NCBI GenBank assembly: GCA_050298035.1 | Contig: JBNKTK010000045.1 | Span: 1 to 25,905, forward strand | Length of the DNA: 25,905 nt | From: Gaoshiqia sp050298035 | GTDB taxonomy: Bacteria; Bacteroidota; Bacteroidia; Bacteroidales; Prolixibacteraceae | Direction of reading: 5' to 3' | Shown here: positions 7,350-14,924 of the stretch, one piece after another | How positions within the stretch are numbered: position 1 is the first letter of the stretch | How the letters are laid out: each line of letters opens with the position of its first letter | Translations under genes and position numbers: made by a program | The notes under the pieces: model-generated | Database searches by the model: none | What the model saw: only the letters and a program-made list of their open reading frames with translations | Told to the model about the DNA's origin: nothing

Positions 7350-9206
7350 ATGAAAATACAACAGCTATTCCTCTTTCTAGTACTCTACATAACCGGAAAT
7401 CAAACAATTGTTGCTCAAACCGGAAGCACGGCCGAACCTGTCCGTTACATTGGTGGCGTTTCTATTGATCCTTCAAAACATGAAGGCGGGCTGCGCTATG
7501 CCATTGGTGTTGAAAATATTCAAACGATGCGCGCCAACCGGACTCACCCCGAATACAGCGATGATTGCGGATGGACATACAATCACGCCTCCAATCTGGC
7601 TTACTGGAACGGGACATTCTACCAGCAATACCTGAGCAACCCGGTGGATGAACATGTCCCTCCCGGACAAACATTACTGATCATATCAAAAGACGGACGA
7701 AACTGGGAAAAGCCACAAGTTATATTTCCGCCCTATCAGGCACCCGAAGGCGTTCAAATACCTGATGGCTACACGGGATACATGATGCACCAACGGATGG
7801 GCTTTTATGTTGCACCAAACGGGCGCCTACTGACCATCGCATTCTACGCACACAGCGAGCACCCGTTTAAAGAGGGAGGCATTGGTCGTGTTGTCCGCGA
7901 AATATACAAAGACGGCAGTTGGGGTCCAATCTATTTTATTCGTTACGACAGCCATACCAACTGGAATGAAACAAATACCAGTTACCCCTTTTACAAATCA
8001 TCTCCTGATGAAGGCTTCATCAGCGCATGCGACTCATTACTGGCAGATAAGTTGAAAACATTACAATGGTGGGAAGAAGACAATGGCCTTGACGGGTTCT
8101 ACTCATTCAAAAAATCGCAACAGGCATTGTCATGGTACCACCGGAAAGATGGTAAAATAGTGGCACTGTGGAAACACTCCTACTGCGCTTTATCTGATGA
8201 CAGAGGAACCACATTTTCTGATCCTGTAAAAGCCAACACGCTGGTTATGTCGGGAGGAAAAATGTGGGGACAACAAACCGAAGACGGCAAATACGCCATT
8301 TCGTATAACCCGATTGACCAAACTGAATATCGCTACCCCATGGGTATAATCACATCTGATGACGGCATTGTTTTCGACAACCTGCTACTGGTACAGGGCG
8401 AGCTGCCTCCTCGACGGTTCTTTGGACGGTGGAAAGACTTTGGCCCCTGCTACATGCGCGGAATAACCGAAGGGAATGGCAATCCACCGGGCACCGACAT
8501 GTGGATGACTTACAGTATGAACAAGGAAGATATTTGGGTTTGCCGCATCCCAACTCCAATCAGGTATAAAATTGAAACCGATGTGGAAGATCATTTTGAT
8601 GACATGGTCGAAAACGGAAACATCATCGATTGGAATATTTATTCCCCCAAGTGGGCGCCGGTAAGCTTAAAAAAACTACCCGACAATAATGTCTGTCTCC
8701 GGTTGGAAGATCGCGATGCCTGCGACTATGCCCGGGCAGTTCGTGTCTTTCGGGAAGGAACCAAAATCACCGCCTCGTGGAAAGTAATGGCCGTCAGTAC
8801 GGACACAACCCAATTCGATATCGATATTAGCGATCAGTTTGGCAACAGTCCCGTACGGATTAGTTTTGACAAAGACGGTTATCTGAAAACATCAGGTGGT
8901 AGCCGGACAAACAAACTTCTGCAATACGAAACCAACAAGTGGTATTCATTCAAAATTGAAATTGATGCCAGTGACCTTGGCAACTACTCGTTATTTGTTG
9001 ACGGACAACCATTGATTGAGCATGCACCTTTTATCATGGCTGTCAAATCACTGGAGCGGATTTCCTTCAGGACTGGCCCATACCGGGACTGGCCCAACAG
9101 GAAAACACCAAACCAGGAAAAATATCCACCACTTGCCGGTGCAGATGAACCTCAACCACTTACTGTTTTCTTGATTGACGATGTTGAAATAAAGACGGCT
9201 CAATAA
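7350..9206 (+). CDS. Secreted sialidase-like (Asp-box) beta-propeller protein, predicted glycosidase
   Basis: The frame is open from 7221, but ATG at 7350 is preferred because it begins directly with a signal peptide (MKIQQLFLFLVLYITGN, cleaved near VAQ). The 43 residues before it lie in the IS-like remnant. The 618-residue product has a propeller region (about 30-405) with one full Asp-box (LSDDRGTTF, about 281-289) and shorter variants (SKDGRNW at 113-119, TSDDGIVF). A C-terminal beta-sandwich of concanavalin/LamG type follows (about 408-618). Proteins of this kind are usually annotated as exo-alpha-sialidase or BNR-repeat family, but I see no firm evidence that it cleaves sialic acid. It is rich in Trp, Tyr, Asp and Glu, as expected for a glycan-active site. 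It probably acts in the periplasm or at the cell surface. TATCTTTA at 7312-7319 is a possible -7 box. Confidence 0.82.
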   Translation: MKIQQLFLFLVLYITGNQTIVAQTGSTAEPVRYIGGVSIDPSKHEGGLRYAIGVENIQTMRANRTHPEYSDDCGWTYNHASNLAYWNGTFYQQYLSNPVDEHVPPGQTLLIISKDGRNWEKPQVIFPPYQAPEGVQIPDGYTGYMMHQRMGFYVAPNGRLLTIAFYAHSEHPFKEGGIGRVVREIYKDGSWGPIYFIRYDSHTNWNETNTSYPFYKSSPDEGFISACDSLLADKLKTLQWWEEDNGLDGFYSFKKSQQALSWYHRKDGKIVALWKHSYCALSDDRGTTFSDPVKANTLVMSGGKMWGQQTEDGKYAISYNPIDQTEYRYPMGIITSDDGIVFDNLLLVQGELPPRRFFGRWKDFGPCYMRGITEGNGNPPGTDMWMTYSMNKEDIWVCRIPTPIRYKIETDVEDHFDDMVENGNIIDWNIYSPKWAPVSLKKLPDNNVCLRLEDRDACDYARAVRVFREGTKITASWKVMAVSTDTTQFDIDISDQFGNSPVRISFDKDGYLKTSGGSRTNKLLQYETNKWYSFKIEIDASDLGNYSLFVDGQPLIEHAPFIMAVKSLERISFRTGPYRDWPNRKTPNQEKYPPLAGADEPQPLTVFLIDDVEIKTAQ

Positions 9207-9224
9207 AGAACCAAAATAAAAGCG

Positions 9225-9260
9225 AAAAGGCCATCAAATAAATTGAATGGCCTTTTCTTT
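9225..9260. terminator. Bidirectional terminator between convergent genes
   Basis: A perfect 10-bp stem (AAAAGGCCAT at 9225-9234, ATGGCCTTTT at 9247-9256) is followed by CTTT on the plus strand and gives a T-rich tract on the minus strand. It lies between the ends of the convergent propeller gene (stop at 9206) and ROK kinase gene (stop at 9307), so it can serve both. Confidence 0.85.
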
Positions 9261-9306
9261 GTAAAACAGCGATTGGTTACGCTATAAGCTGGTTTTCTTC
9301 CCCTAC

Positions 9307-10170
9307 TTATTTTTTTGTGTACTTACTTTCAAATAACGCTGCCGCTCCTACAAGTGCAGTTTTCGACAATTCATTCTTACGGATAACAAGACCTTCCATT
9401 GCCTTTTTATAGGGGAAAGTATTCACGGTATCCCACATGGCCTTTTCCCACAAATGGAATGATTTTCCGACTGATCCACCAATAAATATAGCTTCAGGGG
9501 CCATGACATAAAGAATGGTTTTCACCAGGTTCCCAATGTGATGTCCAAGTTCTTCAAACATTTTAATACTTTGAGCATCGTTGTCCATTGCCTGTTTATA
9601 GGCTTCGTCACCTGATATCTGATACTTTGTTTTGAAAAACTTACCACTGCAGTATGTTTCAAAATCAGCATCAAGATAAGGTAATCCACCCACTTCACCA
9701 GCACCGGCATAAACTCCTGAATACAGCGATCCGTTAATAATGATCCCCGCTCCCACTCCAGTTCCGAGGCTTAAGCCAACCAGGCTCGAAAACGATTTTC
9801 CCTCGCCATAAACTTTTACACCAATGGCAAGACAATTAGCATCGTTCGTAATATAAACCGGTTTCTTAAAATGGTCACTCAGGCGGGTTTTCAAGTGAAC
9901 TTCAGTCCACGAAGGAATATTGTTTACCGAAAAAATAATACCGTTTTCTTCATCAATCAATCCGGGTGCACCAATCCCGATACCAATGGCATCCTGATAA
10001 CCCGGCAGGCTTTCAATCCCATCTATGATGAATTGTACTACCTCTTCCTGGGTACCCTCTGCCGGTGTTTTCAATTTGATACTGTGTTCAATCGTACCCT
10101 CCTGAAGGATAGCGATACTAATTTTCGTTCCACCAATATCAATTCCAATAATTTTCTTCTCTTCTAACAT
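9307..10170 (-). CDS. ROK-family sugar kinase, zinc-motif-less
   Basis: This 287-residue protein has the ROK/ASKHA fold. The phosphate-binding motif IIGIDIGGTK is at 7-16, IGIGAPGLID at 64-73, the catalytic base motif TNDANC has Asp110, and the second glycine motif GLSLGTGVGAG is at 132-142. ROK kinases phosphorylate glucose, fructose, allose, N-acetylmannosamine or GlcNAc in the cytoplasm. The usual ExGH motif reads GEVGG (158-162), and the CxCGxxGC zinc-binding loop is absent, replaced by DADFETYCSG (167-176). The regulatory HTH of NagC/XylR-type ROK proteins is also absent, so this is an enzyme. It follows GH92 after 43 nt with an AGAAAGG ribosome-binding site, so it may phosphorylate the sugar freed by this operon. 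Mannose or a HexNAc is possible, but the substrate cannot be set from sequence. Confidence 0.92.
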   Translation of the reverse strand: MLEEKKIIGIDIGGTKISIAILQEGTIEHSIKLKTPAEGTQEEVVQFIIDGIESLPGYQDAIGIGIGAPGLIDEENGIIFSVNNIPSWTEVHLKTRLSDHFKKPVYITNDANCLAIGVKVYGEGKSFSSLVGLSLGTGVGAGIIINGSLYSGVYAGAGEVGGLPYLDADFETYCSGKFFKTKYQISGDEAYKQAMDNDAQSIKMFEELGHHIGNLVKTILYVMAPEAIFIGGSVGKSFHLWEKAMWDTVNTFPYKKAMEGLVIRKNELSKTALVGAAALFESKYTKK

Positions 10171-10213
10171 CAGCCTTTCTAATTAATATTACCTTTTCTC
10201 TGTTTAACTTTCT

Positions 10214-12448
10214 CTATTTCTCCGAGGTCATTTCCAATACCAACTCCCCACCAGCCACGATATCCTGGTATGAGATCATGTTCTTGGTATATGGTTGGCC
10301 ATTCAGTGTTTTTGATTTGATATACTTATCATTAACACTATTTCCTATTGTTTTTATGATGAAGGTTTTTCCTTCGGGAAGATGGATTGTTGCTTCATCG
10401 AGCACCGGGCTGCCAAATACAAACTCGCCGCTTGCAGGATGCACCTGGTAAAAGCCCATTGCCGAAAGCACATACCAGGCAGACATTTGCCCTACATCTT
10501 CGTTGCCAATCAGTCCATCGGGTTTGGTAGTATAAAATTCTGTCATGATCTTACGGACAAGATCGGCCGTTTTCGCAGGTTCACCTTCCAATGCATACAA
10601 ATAAGCAATATGGTGGCTTGGCTCGTTCCCATGGGCATATTGGCCTATTAGGCCGGTAATGTCATTGGAGGCGTGCTCGCCCATATCACCTTCGGCAGCA
10701 AAAAATTCATCCAGTTTAGCCAGAAATTTCTCTCGTCCGCCCATTAACTCAACCAAGCCATCCACATCCTGCGGCACCAGCCAGGTGTATTGCCATGAGT
10801 TTCCCTCACAAAAATCATCGCTGCGATGTTTGGCTTTAAACGGATCAAACGGTGTGCGCCATTCCGTTTCGGACAAGCGACCGCGCATGTACCCAACAGA
10901 AGTATCAAAGTAATTCTGGTAGTATTTGCCCCGTTTTTCAAAATAGCTAAAATCGTCCGCCTTGCCCAAATCTTTTGCAAACAGGGCAATGCAACCATCG
11001 CTTACAGCATATTCCAATCCTTTGGCTACAGTCTCAACATCCGAGTCTGCTGGCATAAAACCTTTTTCTTTCACATAGCTGATCCCGCGTTCGTCACCCA
11101 TTGCAGTTGCCATTACGGCATGATAGGCCCGTTCAGCATCAAAGCCCTTAAATCCTTTGCAATAGGCATCAACAATTACCGGAACTGCGCTGTAACCAAC
11201 CATACAGTTGGTTTCGTTGCCCATCAGGTGCCAAACAGGTAACTTGCCTTGCTGGTCAAAAATATTCAACATCGTATTCACAAAATCATTCACACGGTCA
11301 GGTTCAACCAGCGTGTATAGCGGATGGGCTGCACGATAAGTATCCCACAAGGAGAAAGTAGTATAGTTCACAAAAGTCGTGTCGCGGTATATTTTTCGGT
11401 CGCTCCCGCGGTAATCGCCATTTACATCCTGAAAAACCGAAGGGGCAATCATGGTATGGTACATCGCTGTATAGAACTTGGTCAAAGTACTGCGGTCACT
11501 GCTTTTTGCAGTTACATGGGCTAGCTCACGGTTCCATTTCAGGTTCGCATCAGCAACAACCTGATCAAAGTCCCATCCGGGAATTTCGGTCTGCATATTT
11601 TCAAGGGCATTTTCTGTACTCACCGGAGAAATGGCTACTTTGGCAAGCACCAACCCATTTTCAACAACTCCAAAATCGAGGTCTGCCTTCAGCTTTTGGG
11701 CGGTTAATTCATTTCCTTCCTGAACTTCGTCATCTGCATACAGGGCAACCGATTTTACGGGCTTTGAGAAAACAGCCGCAAAATAAATCCGTTGATCTTC
11801 AGCCCAGCCTTTCGAGTACCGATAGCCGGTCAGCAAGGTGTCATTTTCAAGTTTCACCGAAGCTTCAACCGGAGCATCCCAGCCAATCCCGCGAACCAGG
11901 TTTATAAGAATGTGTGCATCATCGGTGCCTGAAAAAAAATATTTATGAAAACCGGTTCGCTCGGTAGCCGTCAACTCTGCCTTCACCTTGTAGCGGGGTA
12001 TTTCAACCGAATAATAACCCGGTTTTACCACTTCATCAGCGTGTGAATATTTTGCCAGATAACTTTCATCTTGTTTTTCAACAGTTCCGGTTGCAATCGG
12101 GTAATTGCCTGTAACCGGCATAAAAAGGATATCACCCAGGTCACCAATCCCGGTTCCGCTCAGGTGGGTATGTGCAAATCCAATCAAAGTTGAATCGGAA
12201 TAATGGTAGCCGGAACACCAGTCCCAGCCTTCGGTAATGTTGGTTGGCCCAAGCTGAACAGCCCCGAACGGGACGTTGGCGCCAACAAAAACGTGTCCAT
12301 GAAAACCGGTTCCAATATACGGGTCAACATATTGAACCAAGTCAGGTAAAACTTCACCTGTTTTTGATTTTTCAGCAGAACAAGCTACAAACAAATAACT
12401 TACAGCAGCAATTCCACAGAAAAAGGTTATATATTTCAACAGCTTCAT
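10214..12448 (-). CDS. GH92 alpha-mannosidase-family lipoprotein
   Basis: This is a 744-residue lipoprotein with Cys23 after a YLFVA lipobox. Strong GH92 signatures run through it: VDPYIGTGFHGHVFVGANVP at 41-60, WDWCSGYHYSDS at 75-86, FAHTHLSGTGIGDLGDI at 91-107, and HLMGNETNCMVGYSA mid-protein. EGNSWQYTW (Glu near 547) corresponds to the general acid in characterised members. GNEPSHHIAYLYA and GNEDVGQMSAWYVLSAMG (from about 648) carry the base and calcium-site residues. GH92 enzymes are calcium-dependent inverting exo-alpha-mannosidases acting on N-glycans or yeast mannan. Linkage (1,2, 1,3, 1,4, 1,6 or mannose-1-phosphate) cannot be read off. The gene is first in a unit with the ROK kinase. 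A putative LacI operator lies 63 bp upstream of its ATG, overlapping the -33 position of a good promoter. Confidence 0.96.
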   Translation of the reverse strand: MKLLKYITFFCGIAAVSYLFVACSAEKSKTGEVLPDLVQYVDPYIGTGFHGHVFVGANVPFGAVQLGPTNITEGWDWCSGYHYSDSTLIGFAHTHLSGTGIGDLGDILFMPVTGNYPIATGTVEKQDESYLAKYSHADEVVKPGYYSVEIPRYKVKAELTATERTGFHKYFFSGTDDAHILINLVRGIGWDAPVEASVKLENDTLLTGYRYSKGWAEDQRIYFAAVFSKPVKSVALYADDEVQEGNELTAQKLKADLDFGVVENGLVLAKVAISPVSTENALENMQTEIPGWDFDQVVADANLKWNRELAHVTAKSSDRSTLTKFYTAMYHTMIAPSVFQDVNGDYRGSDRKIYRDTTFVNYTTFSLWDTYRAAHPLYTLVEPDRVNDFVNTMLNIFDQQGKLPVWHLMGNETNCMVGYSAVPVIVDAYCKGFKGFDAERAYHAVMATAMGDERGISYVKEKGFMPADSDVETVAKGLEYAVSDGCIALFAKDLGKADDFSYFEKRGKYYQNYFDTSVGYMRGRLSETEWRTPFDPFKAKHRSDDFCEGNSWQYTWLVPQDVDGLVELMGGREKFLAKLDEFFAAEGDMGEHASNDITGLIGQYAHGNEPSHHIAYLYALEGEPAKTADLVRKIMTEFYTTKPDGLIGNEDVGQMSAWYVLSAMGFYQVHPASGEFVFGSPVLDEATIHLPEGKTFIIKTIGNSVNDKYIKSKTLNGQPYTKNMISYQDIVAGGELVLEMTSEK

Positions 12449-12487
12449 AACAAATCGTAAAAATTAGCAGTTGGTTTAATCGATATG

Positions 12488-12495
12488 CAAAGATA
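12488..12495 (-). promoter_or_regulatory. -7 promoter element of the GH92-ROK unit
   Basis: The minus strand reads TATCTTTG, a perfect match to the Bacteroidota TAnnTTTG -7 element. Transcription would start near 12484, giving a leader of about 36 nt. No TTTG lies exactly 19-20 nt upstream (the nearest is 12 nt away). The position where it should be falls inside the putative operator at 12512-12525. Confidence 0.55.
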
Positions 12496-12511
12496 CATTT
12501 TATAATACAAA

Positions 12512-12525
12512 TGTGTACGCACACA
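12512..12525. promoter_or_regulatory. Putative LacI operator, site C (GH92 promoter)
   Basis: The minus strand reads TGTGTGCGTACACA, matching the shared pattern TGTGTGCGnA(A/C)ACA. It is 16 nt upstream of the TATCTTTG -7 box and so covers the -33 region. A bound LacI protein there would block RNA polymerase. Assignment to the LacI at 692-1762 is inference from the four matching sites. Confidence 0.7.
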
Positions 12526-12713
12526 CGAACAATTTAAAGTTAAATAATCAATAATAACAGCGAATTAATATCCCAGGCTCCATCCTATTGTTTGACCAGA
12601 AATCACCGCGGAAAAAAAGAATAAAGCACTCATCAGTCAAACAGGAAACAGAACACTTCACATCCTGACATTTAATTGACTACCTGCCACTTCAATCTTC
12701 AATTTGAGAGTCT

Positions 12714-13796
12714 TTACCTTCCGTCACTAACTTTTGACAAAACGCTCAAAACCTCCTCATTCATCTTCCCGAAAAAGGAAATCCCCGAGGCCCCATTTTC
12801 AATTGCAGCCCTAATCCCGGTTTCCAGTTCCTTCCCTGATTTAAAATCAGGCAAAAAAATGCCTGCATACAAGGGGAAGCGATCACAGAGAAAGTGAATT
12901 CCTTCGGCAACAGCCGCTCCAATCCAGGCTGGTTGTTCACCATAAAAACCATGATAAATCATCGGGCAAACTCCGTCCAGATTCCAGTTTGTCCAATCCT
13001 GGCGCACCAGACGCCGTGCCACTTCAGGTGTTGGGAAGACAGCTGCTGTTACCGGTTTCCCTTTCGCATGTGCCACCTCTGCCAACTGGTTTACCACATT
13101 GGTAATGCGGTCGTAACGGTATTGTCGCCAGGACAAGATCTGATCCGGATATTCCAGATCCAACGGATCAACTCCGTGCATTTCCCGGTACTTTGTCCGG
13201 CAGGTTTCGCAATAACAGAAATCATATTCCGGCAACTCCTTTTGTTGGACAATTCCGTAATTCTGCCACAAGTTTACAGGCAAAATGACATCGCAATAAC
13301 GCACATAATCCAGGTGAATGCCATCCACATAATCTTTTTCGACAATTCGTTCCACCTGTTCTTTCAAATACGCCTGCACTTCGGGTTTCGAAGGACAAAG
13401 CCAGCGGTAATAGCTGACATACGGCGGTTTCACGGCGCAGGAATCTCCGCTTCGGTTCACAGCGTACCAATCGGGGTGATTGTCGAGCAAATCCTTCTCG
13501 ACGCGGTTCATTGTCCACATCCAGCGATGCGTTTCCAAGCCGGCCTTTTTTGCCAAACGAAAATGCTTTTCACTGTCATTTTCGAAGAATATGCCCCGGA
13601 TGCCTGCCTCAAAATATCGTTCAAATCTATCGTTCAGGGACTTTTCGTCATCTTTCGTGTCTGGGTTCTCCCACACCCAGTGCTTTAAACCGACCGGTTT
13701 CTGGTCTTTGACCGTTGCCGTTCCAAATGAATTTTTCATTCCCGCGAATCCAATCCCGGCCAACAAAGATGATTTGATAAAGTCCCGTTTCTTCAT
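12714..13796 (-). CDS. Putative GHL-type (GH10-like barrel) exported glycosidase
   Basis: This 360-residue protein begins MKKRDFIKSSLLAGIGFAG, a Tat-like signal (K-R-D-F-I-K then a hydrophobic run) of the sort common on Bacteroidota secreted enzymes. The rest looks like a TIM-barrel of the GHL10/GHL6 'hypothetical glycosyl hydrolase' group: GIRGIFFEN near 66-73, WYAVNRSGDS, VDGIHLDYVRY at 157-167 with acidic D158 and D163 on a strand end, and a small Cys cluster FCYCETC (194-199). DGVCPMIYHGFYG and GIFLPDFKSG follow. No activity for this protein is known to me, so a substrate is not proposed. It is last in the GH29-GH35-CBM9 operon, 6 nt after the CBM9-like gene, which supports a role in the same glycan's breakdown. 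Confidence 0.75.
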   Translation of the reverse strand: MKKRDFIKSSLLAGIGFAGMKNSFGTATVKDQKPVGLKHWVWENPDTKDDEKSLNDRFERYFEAGIRGIFFENDSEKHFRLAKKAGLETHRWMWTMNRVEKDLLDNHPDWYAVNRSGDSCAVKPPYVSYYRWLCPSKPEVQAYLKEQVERIVEKDYVDGIHLDYVRYCDVILPVNLWQNYGIVQQKELPEYDFCYCETCRTKYREMHGVDPLDLEYPDQILSWRQYRYDRITNVVNQLAEVAHAKGKPVTAAVFPTPEVARRLVRQDWTNWNLDGVCPMIYHGFYGEQPAWIGAAVAEGIHFLCDRFPLYAGIFLPDFKSGKELETGIRAAIENGASGISFFGKMNEEVLSVLSKVSDGR

Positions 13797-13802
13797 TTAT
13801 CC

Positions 13803-14915
13803 CTATTTGTCAATTTTTTGGAATAAGCCAGTATCATTCAGCCGATATACAGCTCCGTCAGTAGTTTTTGCCATAATGGTAAACTGGAGATCGGTAGATT
13901 GCATTGAGATTTTGTAGCCCGCATTGTTTTCCGCAGGAATTTCAAGTGGCAAGCCAAGTTCCTGCATATTGGCGGCAAAACGTCCTTTTTTCATTTTAAA
14001 GTCTTGCTGCCGGTAATACACCAGCCATAAATAGTTTTTGAGCTCTGTGTCCGTCGGCAACTGAAACGCCACCACTTCTGCCCCAACCTGTCTGTCAGAA
14101 AATTGCAGCATGCCCCAACGTTCCGGATAATGCATATTGATCAAACCCGGAGGGCTCCAAACCCAGTTGTATTCAGGGTAATTCCGGTCGGTCGCCGGAT
14201 TTTTTGCTTTCCGGTATTTCCCGTCAACAAGCTCTGTTCGCCATTCCACCCGTGAAAAATTAATTCTCCAGATCTGACCATCAACGGGAACTTCCACCTG
14301 TTCGTCTGTCCGCAAGTCCGAAAACGGGATTTTCATTTCCACGCCCCACTTCGTATCTGTATCGGTCGGGTTATTCAGTGTCCCGTCAATCGAAACGGCA
14401 CTTTCAAAACCGGAGGCATTCCAGGTAACCAGGGGCCTGCTTCCATTCCGGTATGGTTTAGGCAGAAATAAATCGAACAAGGTGTTTTGCGCATTGACTT
14501 CAAACTCGAAATAATTATGCGTATCACCATCCGGATCGATAAAAACCTCGATATCATTTTCCTGAAAGATGATCTGGTCATGCTCCTTGTAATAAGCCCA
14601 GATATCCGGTTCCTCCAACTCGGCATACAAATAAAGATTCCCGGTATCCCAGAGCATTTTCATCCGTGTACGATACAACGGCCGGGGCTTGTTTTCACCC
14701 TCAATATCCACGAAATCGGCTGTCCACTCTGCTCTTTGCCAGTCAGGTTCATCGGCTTTCCCATCAAGCAACACCGGCGCATCAGTCCGGTAAACCACAT
14801 ATTGCTCCGACGGGACAAATAGATGCCCGTAGCCCTCCCATATCGTTTGAGATCGGGCAACATTCCCCAAAAACAACACGAAGCAAGCAATACCGATGAT
14901 TGTTTTTCTATTCAT
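13803..14915 (-). CDS. Secreted CBM9-like carbohydrate-binding protein
   Basis: This 370-residue protein has a signal peptide (1-23, ending ARSQ) and no lipobox. Residues about 44-275 match the CBM9-like beta-sandwich: APVLLDGKADEPDWQRAEW near the start, MKMLWDTGNLYLYAELEEPD, then ENDIEVFIDPDGDTHNYFEF and GVEMKIPFSDL. WRINFSRVEW and YNWVWSPPGLINMHYPERWG follow. Such domains bind sugar ends in xylanases and also occur as stand-alone proteins in PULs, where they are usually annotated 'carbohydrate-binding family 9-like'. The C-terminal 80 residues (YLWLVYYRQQDFKMKKGRFA) form a small extra domain of unknown role. It sits between GH35 (9 nt upstream) and the GHL gene (6 nt downstream). No catalytic residues are identifiable. 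Confidence 0.82.
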   Translation of the reverse strand: MNRKTIIGIACFVLFLGNVARSQTIWEGYGHLFVPSEQYVVYRTDAPVLLDGKADEPDWQRAEWTADFVDIEGENKPRPLYRTRMKMLWDTGNLYLYAELEEPDIWAYYKEHDQIIFQENDIEVFIDPDGDTHNYFEFEVNAQNTLFDLFLPKPYRNGSRPLVTWNASGFESAVSIDGTLNNPTDTDTKWGVEMKIPFSDLRTDEQVEVPVDGQIWRINFSRVEWRTELVDGKYRKAKNPATDRNYPEYNWVWSPPGLINMHYPERWGMLQFSDRQVGAEVVAFQLPTDTELKNYLWLVYYRQQDFKMKKGRFAANMQELGLPLEIPAENNAGYKISMQSTDLQFTIMAKTTDGAVYRLNDTGLFQKIDK

Positions 14916-14924
14916 ACGAGCCGG

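Noticed and set aside
10826..11242. Long plus-strand ORFs opposite GH92, GH35 and GH29 (also at 12894-13688 and 17040-18167)
   Set aside because: All lie antisense to strongly conserved enzymes and show no domain of their own. They are mirror reading frames.
14480..14500. Additional LacI operator (TTTTGCGCATTGA) within the CBM9-like gene
   Set aside because: Only the TTTGCGCA core matches. It lies in coding sequence and lacks the ACA arm.
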